64,000 nucleotides of DNA. Source: Clostridiaceae bacterium AM27-36LB. Its GTDB lineage: Bacteria > Bacillota > Clostridia > Lachnospirales > Lachnospiraceae. This document shows, piece by piece, positions 53,201 to 60,477 of the stretch. A program made the translations under genes and the position numbers. The stretch's first letter is position 1, and each line of letters begins with the position of its first letter. The notes below the pieces were generated by a model that was not told the DNA's origin, ran no database searches, and saw only the letters and a program-made list of their open reading frames with translations. The DNA is taken from the NCBI GenBank assembly GCA_003480725.1, contig QUJQ01000003.1, positions 307,082-371,081 on the forward strand. Reading direction: 5' to 3'.

Positions 53201-55498
53201 TCCGTCTCCATCAAAGGTTCCAGCGTATCTGGACGCAGATGTTCCCACCGGTTTCCATTTATAAAGCCCGGATGCTTCTGCATTCACATCTTCATTGATC
53301 GTAATATCAGCCGTCAACACTGCAGCATCAGACATCTCTGCGTTCTTGCCAAACCACATGAGTTCATCCGGGGAACCGATCTGGTATGCTCCGCTCTCAT
53401 CCTTCAGTGGTACTGTATACGTCTCTCCGTCCCATGCAGTCTGCACCTCCAGGGTATATGCCGGGATCTGTACTGCCTGATTCTCTACGGTAAAGCTATC
53501 CTTGACAGATTTATATCCAGAGCAGGAGATGACATAATTATAAGTTCCTGCCGGAAGAGAGAAGCTTCCGTCTGCCGCTGCCTGGATCTTTTCACCCGGC
53601 CATTCCGGGCAGGTCACTGCGATTACCGGTGTGATCGCTTTTTGATCTGCCGCTGTAACTGCACCAAATGTGACGGTCTGCTTTGGCAGCTCCGTCATGG
53701 TGATCTTCTGTGCATCGGTCTTCACATTACCGGTAACTGTAAAGCTACCTGTCTTCTCTTCATATCCAAACGCTTTCAGTGTGTAGCTGTAAGGACTCCC
53801 GGATTTCGGTAAACGGTAGGTTCGTCCATCTGCCTCCGGAGTCCGTCCAGCCACCGTCAGCTCCGCATCTCCTGGAACCGTCGTAAACGCCACATCATAG
53901 AGTGCTTCTTTTAATGCGACCGTGATTGTCTGCCCGCCATAAGCAACGGTAAAGCTGCTGGTCTCAGTCTGACATTCCGGTGCTGACACTTCGTATGTAT
54001 AGGTACCATTTTTCAGAGCATAGCTTCCGTCTGACTCCGGAGATACCACCGTATCATTCTGCTTGACGGTCAGCTGTGCAGTCGCCGGATTGATAACGAA
54101 TTTTACCGTATACTTCGCATCCGGATCCTGCCATCCCAGGATCGGGTATTGATCCGTCCGAGAAATATAAGAACCACCCAGCAGACCCGCCATGTCAGAT
54201 GCTTTTAACTCATCTGCTGTCTTCGCAGTGATGCCTGACGCACCTGCATTGGCACCATCACCGTTCAGTCCATCTGCGGATAAATAGTAGCAGTTTTGGG
54301 CTGTGATGAGGTTTTTGGTCTCGACTCCCTTATAATTCTTTGCCGAGCTGCTTCCCACGACTCCACCAAGAACAATTTCTTCCGTGACAGAGTCATTATT
54401 TACAATACTTCCCGCATTGTAGCAATTCTCCAGAACAGAATCCTTATAGGATGTGGAACTCGGATCACCTACGATACCGCCTACGCCCTTTGCATTCGTG
54501 TCTGAGAGTGTTGCTGTCGGTGCATTACAGCTTACATCTCCCCAGTTATAGCAATCCGTGATCTTCGTACTGCTGGAAGCAATACTTCCTGCAATTCCTC
54601 CAGTGGAGTAGATTCCGTTGATCTTTCCTGTATTGAAACAGGACTTTACAGTACCCGATACACCGCCTGCGATACCACCGGTACGTTTGATCGTGCTGCT
54701 GATATCACCGGTATTTCCACTGCGTTCGATCACAGAGGTCGCTCCGCTGATATTTCCTGCGATACCACCTATACAATAGGGGTATGATCCCGACTCTTTC
54801 GTACTCGTAATGCTTCCACTGTTCAGACAGTTTTTAATGGTCGTGCCACTGCTTGAACCTGAACCTACGATACCACCTATGTAACCACCATTCCCACAAA
54901 TCTCTCCCTGGTTACTGCATCCATTGATACTGCTTCCAGTACTGCCCGTACAAGCTACCACTCCGGCTACAGAGCCATTTGCTGTTGCAGTCACATCTGC
55001 CCGGTTCACGCAGTTTTCCATTGTTACAGGAGATCCATATCCGACAATTCCTGCTGCATATGCAGACGAAGATGTGGATGTAGACACCGTTCCGTCTACG
55101 GTCAGGTTCTTAATCGTACCGCCCTTCACATAACCGAATAATCCCTGATACGCAGTAGTGGCATTGATAGAAAGACCAGTGATCGTATGACCGTCTCCAT
55201 CAAAAGTACCGCCATATGCCACATTTTCACTATAGCCCTTATATTGTCCGATAGGCGTCCATTCCTGCCCACCAAGATTAATATTGGCTGTCAGTTTTAC
55301 ACACAGCGGGGATGTTGACTTATTCGCTGATGCATTGACCTCATCTCTGAAATCCACCAGATCCTGTGCGGTGGCGATCAGATACGGATCGTCTTTGGTT
55401 CCGCTTCCACTGGATGCCGGACTTGCCTGTACCGTTGCCGGCATAAGACTCAGCACCATCAGCAGTACCAAAAACATAGATGTAATACGCTTTTTCAT
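47240..55498 (-). CDS. Giant secreted GLUG-repeat protein with DUF4430-like, cohesin and dockerin modules
   Basis: This 2752 aa protein has a signal peptide (1-26). GLUG-repeat blocks lie at about 30-470, 700-1050, 1080-1370 and 1540-1860; the repeated pattern is GGIAG...I.NC.N.G.V. PEGA-like sandwiches (about 480-690), Ig-like domains (about 1390-1530) and one InlB repeat (about 1870-1950) lie between and after them. A divergent DUF4430-like domain follows (about 1965-2110; TVLHLMIQMLEKYHL, FFWGHDSN-like FWGHDSNLTYFLNHRYPLM, ATADYMTLEDGDVIDVAMYS). A cohesin (about 2232-2370), the scaffoldin-type module (about 2603-2680) and a dockerin (about 2681-2751; DVNGTKIVDIND, DVNNDRKVNVLD) end it. It is monocistronic behind riboswitch D. 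GLUG arrays suggest an extended adhesive stalk. Confidence 0.85.
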   Translation of the reverse strand: MKKRITSMFLVLLMVLSLMPATVQASPASSGSGTKDDPYLIATAQDLVDFRDEVNASANKSTSPLCVKLTANINLGGQEWTPIGQYKGYSENVAYGGTFDGDGHTITGLSINATTAYQGLFGYVKGGTIKNLTVDGTVSTSTSSSAYAAGIVGYGSPVTMENCVNRADVTATANGSVAGVVACTGSTGSSINGCSNQGEICGNGGYIGGIVGSGSSSGTTIKNCLNSGSITSTKESGSYPYCIGGIAGNISGATSVIERSGNTGDISSTIKRTGGIAGGVSGTVKSCFNTGKINGIYSTGGIAGSIASSSTKITDCYNWGDVSCNAPTATLSDTNAKGVGGIVGDPSSTSYKDSVLENCYNAGSIVNNDSVTEEIVLGGVVGSSSAKNYKGVETKNLITAQNCYYLSADGLNGDGANAGASGITAKTADELKASDMAGLLGGSYISRTDQYPILGWQDPDAKYTVKFVINPATAQLTVKQNDTVVSPESDGSYALKNGTYTYEVSAPECQTETSSFTVAYGGQTITVALKEALYDVAFTTVPGDAELTVAGRTPEADGRTYRLPKSGSPYSYTLKAFGYEEKTGSFTVTGNVKTDAQKITMTELPKQTVTFGAVTAADQKAITPVIAVTCPEWPGEKIQAAADGSFSLPAGTYNYVISCSGYKSVKDSFTVENQAVQIPAYTLEVQTAWDGETYTVPLKDESGAYQIGSPDELMWFGKNAEMSDAAVLTADITINEDVNAEASGLYKWKPVGTSASRYAGTFDGDGHTISGLYVAVTGSVSTAKYAGLFGYAGKGSKISNLTISDSVVSASGDYAGAVAGEAYDMENCHVTDSVTVSAQKYAGGVAGYVDGSIQTSSNEGKVTASSNYAGGVAGCVYGSGSTAMTQCYNSGAVTGANQVGGLAGSLYMGGTISDSYNTGTVTAVSGVAGGIVGLYRYGSIKNVYTSTLPTATNAGSVAGKLDFKNGAKSLENVYVPQSDLNTVGNLDKCTIQNGDAQQKTTEELKALASTLGDKFAEDSENSNQGYPILKWQAGSDEPDPDQPTVDPAGWDGRTATQPKQEEGIYQISSAAELKWFADAAKKTTDIKGTLTADVDLNHRAWTPIGGTTADSAFAGTLDGASNTVKNLYCKTNGAAGLFAWNKGTICDLKVTGTILGGDDTAAIAARNLGTIEKCTADAAVTGGNDTAGIAGENYGTITDCTNQGTVRGGQYVAGIAGENKATKTSKAKISGCINTGMIRATGHMVGGIAGNNETYSDDFSSALVETSANSGHIICTAAIMRSYTGGCVGRNNGKVDKLYNSGSVESMGGCVGGTLGLNVTKAEKSNLYNIGDVTGGDFEDEGYPTDNQVSSESELAQAKNQMNEVLTRLGSKEAISGTLSINGTAEVEETVTAQYTGDQTDLIYIWYYSYDENDDVVLSITEKPEYKIPQNMAGRKLRVKALCADASGVLKAETESAVKGLTGSLKIEGAPVVGRTLTAVFKSSDSTPVKYQWYQGKTLIEGATGETYTVKAADEGKVLTVRVTSDQVAGMLEASTKTVTTAADADMWGSDQCTEPANVGGVYMIGTEMELHWFASEVNGGNTAISGKLLKDIELTTDNWYPIGRSGHAYAGTFDGNGQHITNLKITSTKDETGFFGLIAGGGKVKSLNLSGTVTVTGEVSQTGGIAGAMEDVEKASNITDCSFSGSVSGNIQVGGIVGCVGLHNNVERCSNTAAVTGKELIGGIAGANSYGNIRYCRNTGTVGNDSAKQVGGIVGAHQNYAELIASYNTGEVKGADYIGGIAGNVYVASMPLGCYNVGSVSSGIRCGGAVGSFGGDDYITIKNGSFYQGPLSGAYKANGAKMKYAEEMKKDSFVSALNAEAYVTCYTKDTHNKNNGYPILTWEVDGFQVTFDANGGDCDIRDVNVAVNGSLNELPTPYRWNYKFDGWFTEKDGGKAITTETKFNADTVLYAHWTLIRPSTGEQSKKTVYFSLSLDGKYVTGNDADSTLLAMVPVDVEYFDLSAYDLQKYMITENGAPVEQPTVLHLMIQMLEKYHLRGSKVANNTDAMTVTGEFGHMYFQKFWGHDSNLTYFLNHRYPLMKPGMGATADYMTLEDGDVIDVAMYSNKNFYTDANAGFPYFTLTDGASAEQMEMTASEPRKVVLRRGGANMNIGEPTDVTVAGAKVYYTTDPSLPKEQWTEMGTTGKDGSFICRFPDEGIQYLMYLMVEGTDVSAPAICKVTVKPGAEQLPDQGYALSVSGGSASLPIGDDVQAKITVKSKVENTYNAYDLTVTYNPAVLTYKGINDANVSNLKVTDDESGILKITGYGEDRTVGIDNILLTFTGKAAGESNITVTAAKIDKSAHATADAPDAQILNASCNVTVENIHRVTLTGEIHGASTVKDGTEYRIDLNDQHYDYEITAKMNGQTVTAEKKTDASGDVYYSIGNVTGDLDVTATRTPKTYTITTDGTGKEDLTAAGSATYLQAYTFTVDKKYGYTYLVTVKKNGEDCPVSMDADQKTYTIAGTNVTGDIQITVNKEVDMSTRTKINFTGKGSGNVAGGTTQLAMRNQEFSFEMTATDVYEYTLKLADGIVLTAEADGKTYKIPALKVTGEELNVTAERKGIITQKVSKYLDLGGEKAIWLVTASGAVDDGNILTYDTHSMYWSTNYQAYAYLLISDKSKSEVDTEAAGKVQESAGTKQTLAYDYDVNGTKIVDINDVQLIYNMYNAMYENFDMATMEKFLNADVNNDRKVNVLDARQAVQEMIKRNKQ

Positions 55499-55548
55499 CT
55501 CTTCCTCCTTGTTATATAGATTTGTATCTCATATTTATGTGATGGCAC

Positions 55549-55777
55549 AAAAAAAGGATGCAAGTAAGTCTCCTTACCTGCACCCGTCTTATCGTGCTCT
55601 TAAAGAATATATAATTGTTATTCCAATGTTCCGCAGCAGATGTCTGAGTTACATGATGCGAACATTTTATAAATTACTTTCCCATGTCCGTAACATGCTT
55701 ACAGCGTCGTACCCCCCCCCGATTCTCACGGGGTTCTCCTTTACCTGCTCTGTTAATACGCAGACTGCAAATCATAG
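55549..55777 (-). promoter_or_regulatory. Cobalamin riboswitch D with terminator
   Basis: The minus-strand leader has GAGAACCCCGTGAGAATC, a run of nine G, TACGACGCTGTAAGCATG, GGACATGGGAAAG and the B12-box-like GTAACTCAGACATCTGCTGC. It ends in the stem GGTGCAGGTAAG / CTTACTTGCATCC (55573-55584 with 55556-55568) and TTTTTTT. The leader is closely related to C but keeps the GGGAAAG block. Confidence 0.8.
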
Positions 55778-55782
55778 TTATC

Positions 55783-55811
55783 AATATAACATATTCAGCC
55801 TGTGCAATCAA
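55783..55811 (-). promoter_or_regulatory. Promoter of the 2752 aa gene
   Basis: TTGATT (55806-55811) and TATATT (55783-55788) are 17 bp apart on the minus strand, about 10 nt before the aptamer. Confidence 0.7.
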
Positions 55812-55888
55812 GAGGCTGACTGCTTTTTAATTGGACAATCAGAAAGAAAAAACTCCATGCGCACAGACAAGGCTATTGTAGACATCTT

Positions 55889-56896
55889 TTACTTTCTATC
55901 CCAATACTTCTTTATGTATCTGTCTGCCGCCTGTTCTGACAACTGGAACTTACTTTTCAGATGAAATTTTGCGTCATCTTCACAGTAGCCTAATTCCTGT
56001 AATAGCTCCAGCATACTGGAGATTCCATATTCCTTCCCGATTGTAATTCCACGTTTCTCGCCGATTGTAATTCCTCGTTCTTCACCACGTTTCTCGCCGA
56101 TTGCAACTCCATCCTCATATATCTCACCTAAAGCGGATCTCATATCAATCTTTCCCCCTTTTGTCTCCCATGTTTTCTTTATCTTAAGTACCTGCGGATC
56201 TTCCATATAATTCAGGAGCGTGCTGACTGTATCATTTTCCAGCTCAGAAAATCCCAAGGAACTATGTACAAGTTCTGCCAGCTTTTTCTTGTTTTTTGCG
56301 TATTTAATAAACAAAAACATGCTGGCGATATCGTTCGGAAATTCCATCAGTCGTTCATCTGGTGTATGGCAGATGTCCAGTACATGTACTTTATAATTCT
56401 GAATATATTCTTTCCACTCATCTGTAACATTGGAAAAATCCAGAATCTCATGAAGATTGTCTGCTGCATCCCATGGTTCTTCTCCCATATACAGCACAAG
56501 TGTAATCGCAGGAATCAGACGGTCTTCTTTCGCAAGCGGTGACATGGATAGCTTGGTGGCTTTCTTCGACTTCCGTCTGTTTTTTATAATGGATATCTGG
56601 CGCTTGTACTCAACTGCATCATAATCCATCCCGCGGACTGGCATAGAATAATCCACATAGGACTGAATCTCTGTTCCTACTACCAGAACAACCCGAATAT
56701 TCTTCACCCGCTTGGCAATGTCCCTGTACCTTGTCCGGTACTTTCGATTTGTCTCTGTCGTATATCGGCTGTCTGTCTCCTGAATCTGTTCTGCCGTCAG
56801 TTTCTTTTCTCCACGGTAGATCCAGCCATTCATAAGATCCGCAAAATGTCCCGGATCATTATAATAGGCTATCATTGGTTCTTCTTTTCTCCCCAT
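55889..56896 (-). CDS. Rpn family PD-(D/E)XK recombination-promoting nuclease / transposase-like
   Basis: This 335 aa protein has the PDDEXK_2 transposase-like fold. The catalytic series is suggested by DAVEYKRQISI (Glu-x-Lys) after an Asp-rich stretch and by LVLYMGEEPWDA. The C-terminus has a repeated IGEKRGEERGITIGEKRG motif, usual in these families, and an ending KSKFQLSEQAADRYIKKYW. RpnA-type proteins nick DNA and promote RecA-independent recombination. The start is the ATG at 56894-56896 after AAGGGG. It flanks the giant surface genes, which may bear on their repeat dynamics, but no direct link is shown. Confidence 0.85.
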   Translation of the reverse strand: MGRKEEPMIAYYNDPGHFADLMNGWIYRGEKKLTAEQIQETDSRYTTETNRKYRTRYRDIAKRVKNIRVVLVVGTEIQSYVDYSMPVRGMDYDAVEYKRQISIIKNRRKSKKATKLSMSPLAKEDRLIPAITLVLYMGEEPWDAADNLHEILDFSNVTDEWKEYIQNYKVHVLDICHTPDERLMEFPNDIASMFLFIKYAKNKKKLAELVHSSLGFSELENDTVSTLLNYMEDPQVLKIKKTWETKGGKIDMRSALGEIYEDGVAIGEKRGEERGITIGEKRGITIGKEYGISSMLELLQELGYCEDDAKFHLKSKFQLSEQAADRYIKKYWDRK

Positions 56897-57389
56897 AAAT
56901 ACCCCTTTTCAGGATATACGTCTGCAAAGAAAAGGGCATCTTCCGGCTGCTCTGTCTCTTTTCGGAAGTCCTTTTCCCCACTCATCCCATATCCAGTTGT
57001 GTTCATTGTCGGGAATGTTGCTCGATCTGAGCTTCCGAAAATGAGAATTGATTTTGTAACTTATGTTTGGATAATAACATACAGTTGTTTGTTTTGCAAC
57101 TTATTTTATAAACTTTTTAGAAATAAATGAATGTTTTGGCTTGGCTTCACAATAGCGCAATGCGAACATTTTTTCTTGCTTTCCGTTCTGTTATATGCTA
57201 TTCTATTCCTAATCTGTATGTATCATTGTTCTATATTCAGATATCCAGTCCGTCGAAAGTAACTATCCATTTTAATTTTCAGTTTTTGCATCATTCTTTG
57301 CTCGTTCCAGTTGTAAAATTTCATAAATTCTTTGCAACGCAAAGCCAATGCAGATACAACAAAGGAGTACTAAAGATTCATAACCATGT
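56897..57389. other. AT-rich intergenic stretch with no recognised gene
   Basis: This 493 bp between the Rpn nuclease and a nuclease fragment holds no convincing gene. A plus-strand frame from 57127 is open, but only its 3' part resembles a known family. No terminator or RNA gene was recognised. Confidence 0.5.
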
Positions 57390-57507
57390 CAGGCAGGTAA
57401 AAGCCAGTGAAGAGATTGGAGTGAAATTTATGCAGAGATGGGAAGAAGAAGCTATGTGGAAACGCGAAGGCAGAGAGGCTGGCCTTGCTGATATGTTTCC
57501 TACATAG
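57390..57507 (+). pseudogene. C-terminal fragment of a PD-(D/E)XK transposase-like gene
   Basis: The last residues of an open plus-strand frame read VKASEEIGVKFMQRWEEEA, then MWKREGREAGLA. This is the conserved Met-Trp-Arg-Lys/Arg-rich C-terminal region found in Rpn/PDDEXK_2-type proteins. The rest of the protein is missing; upstream sequence is unrelated and AT-rich. It is a decayed second copy, in the opposite orientation to the intact one at 55.9 kb. Confidence 0.5.
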
Positions 57508-57583
57508 CAACACAGTTGGGTACCTTTCGTCACAATTTCAATTAACTTCACATTTTTTTTAGAATTCTTAGGGTTTCCTGCTA

Positions 57584-57612
57584 TTGTTTTCTTTTTTTGC
57601 ATATGCTATGAT
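57584..57612 (+). promoter_or_regulatory. Promoter of the PAP2-like gene
   Basis: TTGTTT (57584-57589) and TATGAT (57607-57612) are 17 bp apart on the plus strand, followed by AGGAGG and the ATG at 57672. Confidence 0.5.
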
Positions 57613-57671
57613 ACCGAAAAACAGGAATAATGACTGATGGTGCGTATTTTGCAAGACGCAGGAGGTTTCAT

Positions 57672-58406
57672 ATGCTTGCACGGTTCAAAGGATTGAAAGA
57701 GAAATATCCGTATTACTGGGTCTCTCTCTATTTTGTATTTTATATGATCTGGTTCGCATGGGTAGAAAGCCGGGCCAATCTCCCCTATCATGTGATCCAT
57801 TTTCCACTGGATGATTACATTCCGTTCTGCGAATATTTTGTAATTCCATATATATTATGGTTCGGTTATATTGCAGTAGTATATCTGTGGCTGTTCTTTC
57901 ACGACAAGTCCGCATTTTTTAAATACATTGCGGTGATCTATACGGGAATGACACTGTTTCTGATCATTTCCACCATTTATCCCAATGGACACCTGCTACG
58001 GCCGACAGAATTTTCCAGAAACAACATTTTTATCCGGCTGGTGTGCTTCATCTACTGGGCAGATACTTCTACAAATATTCTTCCAAGCATTCATGTGTTC
58101 AATTCCATCGCCGCGCATGTGGCAGTCATGAATGCGCCGGGACTGAAAAATAAAAAGTGGGCAGTCCGCGGATCGCTGATCTTATGCGTATCCATCATTC
58201 TGTCCACCATGTTCATCAAGCAGCACTCCTGCATAGATGTGATGCTCGGTATCCTGCTTGGTATTCTTATGAATTATGCGGTGTACCGTACCTCGTTCTT
58301 AGTTAAAGCCCATGACTTTATTGGCAAGCTTGTACGCGATAACCGAGACCTTTCGCCCTCCCTTTCCAGGGATGTTCATAGCACGGCCAAAGATGCCGAA
58401 ATATAA
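57672..58406 (+). CDS. PAP2-like membrane phosphatase/transferase
   Basis: This 244 aa protein has about six TM segments. Residues of the PAP2 site are seen in LPSIHVFNSIAAH and STMFIKQHSCIDVMLG. These give the Ser-x-His and His-x3-Asp parts, while the Arg of the usual SRxxxxxH motif appears as Lys or another residue. Such proteins act on lipid phosphates or transfer head groups. The start is the ATG at 57672 after AGGAGG. The last 36 codons lie antisense to the 3' end of the glycosyltransferase gene; the tail after the last TM (HDFIGKLVRDNRDLSPSLSR) is unlike the family and may be a read-on extension. Confidence 0.82.
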   Translation: MLARFKGLKEKYPYYWVSLYFVFYMIWFAWVESRANLPYHVIHFPLDDYIPFCEYFVIPYILWFGYIAVVYLWLFFHDKSAFFKYIAVIYTGMTLFLIISTIYPNGHLLRPTEFSRNNIFIRLVCFIYWADTSTNILPSIHVFNSIAAHVAVMNAPGLKNKKWAVRGSLILCVSIILSTMFIKQHSCIDVMLGILLGILMNYAVYRTSFLVKAHDFIGKLVRDNRDLSPSLSRDVHSTAKDAEI

Positions 58407-59318
58407 TTTGTAATAAAGACCTGCGTCCTTCTTTTTGAGGTACTGCCACAGGTCTTTTTTCTTGTCCAGACTTTCCTGTGTTCCTGAACGGATCAGCATG
58501 ATAGAAGAAACGGTCATCATAATATCCAGATAACTGGTCATATATTTTCTAAGCTTTGGATTCTGGATCGTGCGAAGGTCATACTGATCGATCATGATCT
58601 TATTTACCTTGATCTGCTGATCCACACGTCCGATCATCACCTGCTCGTTGACAGACTGATCTGATCTTCCGATGAAGTAATGATACAGATCCAGATTCAT
58701 ATAGTATAGATTTTTCACATAGGGCAGTGGATAATAAACGAAAATGTTATCCACATAGAAGGTATGCTGTGGCAGCTCCAGTCCACAGTTTTTCAACATC
58801 TGTGTACGGTAAATAACGGAGTGCATCAGAATATACTGTCCCAGATGAAAATGCTTTGCATCCTTCCAGGTAAACACCTGCTCCTGCGGAAATACATTTG
58901 CATAACGGATCACTTTCTTATGTTTTGCGCCCTGCTTATCGTAAATGTAGTTACAGAGCATCATATCTACATTCTGTCCCTCTCTCACCAGTTCGGCAAG
59001 TTTATCCAGCACCTTCGGATAATTTTCCTTGTCCAGCCAGTCATCACTGTCTACAACCTTGAAATAGAGGCCGGTTGCATGTTTAAGACCGGTGTTGACC
59101 GCCTGGCCATGTCCTCCATTTTCCTGATGGACTGCCTTAACGATTCCCGGATATTTTGCTGCATACTCATCAGCGATCTCAGCCGTACGGTCTTTGGTAG
59201 ATCCATCATCTACAATGATGATCTCCACTTCGTCTCCGCCCGGAAGCAAGGATTCGATACAGTTTCTCATATATCCTTCTGAATTATAACAGGGGACTGC
59301 GATTGACAAAAGCTTCAT
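58299..59318 (-). CDS. Glycosyltransferase family 2
   Basis: This 339 aa GT-A enzyme has an N-terminal nucleotide-sugar domain with SIAVPCYNSEGYMRNCIESL, IIIVDDGSTKDRT and the metal motif in FKVVDSDDWLDKENY (about residues 90-100). The C-terminal part is amphipathic, without clear TM segments. It lies 1 bp after the UDP-galactopyranose mutase gene, so it may transfer galactofuranose in a surface polysaccharide; donor and acceptor are not determined. Its 3' end overlaps the convergent PAP2-like gene by 108 bp. Confidence 0.9.
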   Translation of the reverse strand: MKLLSIAVPCYNSEGYMRNCIESLLPGGDEVEIIIVDDGSTKDRTAEIADEYAAKYPGIVKAVHQENGGHGQAVNTGLKHATGLYFKVVDSDDWLDKENYPKVLDKLAELVREGQNVDMMLCNYIYDKQGAKHKKVIRYANVFPQEQVFTWKDAKHFHLGQYILMHSVIYRTQMLKNCGLELPQHTFYVDNIFVYYPLPYVKNLYYMNLDLYHYFIGRSDQSVNEQVMIGRVDQQIKVNKIMIDQYDLRTIQNPKLRKYMTSYLDIMMTVSSIMLIRSGTQESLDKKKDLWQYLKKKDAGLYYKLYFGIFGRAMNIPGKGGRKVSVIAYKLANKVMGFN

Positions 59319-59319
59319 A

Positions 59320-60474
59320 TTACACCTCTTTATCCTTTTTTATCTTGTCTGTCAGTTCCAGTGCTTTGAGCACCATAGCATCAATATTGTAATATTTATA
59401 TTCTGCAAGCCGGCCAAGCAGCCATACATTCGGGATATGCTCTACCAGCCCGCGGTACTGCTCATACAGCTTCTGGTTTGCCTCATTTGCAATGGAATAA
59501 TATGGGATCTCGCCCTCTGCTCCTGTATATGCAAACGGGTACTCTTTCACAATCGTAGTTCCCTCTGCCTTCTGTCCGGTCAGATATTTGAACTCAGTAA
59601 TACGGGTGAAATCTTCACTGACCGTATAATTTACCACACTGTGTCCCTGATAATCCGGCTTGTCATAATATTCAAAATCGAACCGCAGGGAACGGTACGG
59701 CAGCCGTCCGAAGCGGCAGTCAAACAGTTCATCCAGCGGACCTGTATAGATCACATCACCGGTAAATGCCTGTCCGTCAAGAGATACACTTCCTTCTGAA
59801 AATGTCACACAGCTTCTGGCATCCACGCCGGTCTCCACAGTGATATTCTCATGATCCAGCATTTTTTCAAACATCGGTGTATATCCATGAAGAGGCATGC
59901 CCTGCCACGGTTCCTGGAAATACCGGTTGTCATGGGAAATCAGCACCGGCACACGGCCTGTCACAGCCGGATCGATCTGCTCCGGCGTCTGTCCCCACTG
60001 CTTCATAGTATAATGAAGAAAAATATTTTCATAAACATAATCTGCGATCTCACGGATCTCAGGGTCTTCATGTTCCCGAAGCTTCAGGATCGGCACACGG
60101 CTCTCTAGACCAAATGCATCGATGAGCTTCTTCTCCAGTGCATCCGCCTTCTCCTGCTCATATACCATATGAAGGGTGTTCAGGTTGAAGGGCACCGGGA
60201 TCAGCTTGCCATGGATATTTGCCACAACCTCATGTCCAAATGCATACCAGTCCGTAAAACGGGAGAGATAGTCATACGCTTTCTGCTCCTTTGTATGGAA
60301 AATGTGCGGTCCATACTTGTGGATCAGGATTCCATGTTCATCCTTCTCGTCATAGCAGTTGCCGCCGATATGGTCTCTCTGCTCCAGTATCAGCACCTTT
60401 CTTCCAGATTCTGCCAGATCCCTGGCTGCCACACAGCCAGCCACACCAGCACCAATGATCACACTATCAAACAT
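59320..60474 (-). CDS. glf: UDP-galactopyranose mutase
   Basis: This 384 aa flavoenzyme interconverts UDP-galactopyranose and UDP-galactofuranose. The FAD motif is VIIGAGVAGCVAARDLAESG at residues 5-24, followed by QRDHIGGNCYDE and the family blocks YGPHIFHT and GRLAEYKYYNIDAMVLKALE near the end. The length is typical. It is placed between mutY (3 bp) and the glycosyltransferase (1 bp), implying one transcript for galactofuranose use. Confidence 0.96.
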   Translation of the reverse strand: MFDSVIIGAGVAGCVAARDLAESGRKVLILEQRDHIGGNCYDEKDEHGILIHKYGPHIFHTKEQKAYDYLSRFTDWYAFGHEVVANIHGKLIPVPFNLNTLHMVYEQEKADALEKKLIDAFGLESRVPILKLREHEDPEIREIADYVYENIFLHYTMKQWGQTPEQIDPAVTGRVPVLISHDNRYFQEPWQGMPLHGYTPMFEKMLDHENITVETGVDARSCVTFSEGSVSLDGQAFTGDVIYTGPLDELFDCRFGRLPYRSLRFDFEYYDKPDYQGHSVVNYTVSEDFTRITEFKYLTGQKAEGTTIVKEYPFAYTGAEGEIPYYSIANEANQKLYEQYRGLVEHIPNVWLLGRLAEYKYYNIDAMVLKALELTDKIKKDKEV

Positions 60475-60477
60475 ATC

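Noticed and set aside
52458..53812. Plus-strand frames opposite the giant GLUG gene
   Set aside because: They are Cys- and His-rich shadows of repeated Gly/Ala/Thr codons on the other strand.
47240..55498. Frameshifts or gene fusion artefact in the 2752 aa gene
   Set aside because: The frame is continuous, domain order is sensible, and it has one signal peptide and one C-terminal dockerin, as in the 2045 aa relative.
57127..57389. Plus-strand gene starting at 57127
   Set aside because: The first two thirds of the frame has no ribosome binding site and no recognisable domain; only the end resembles an Rpn-type C-terminus.
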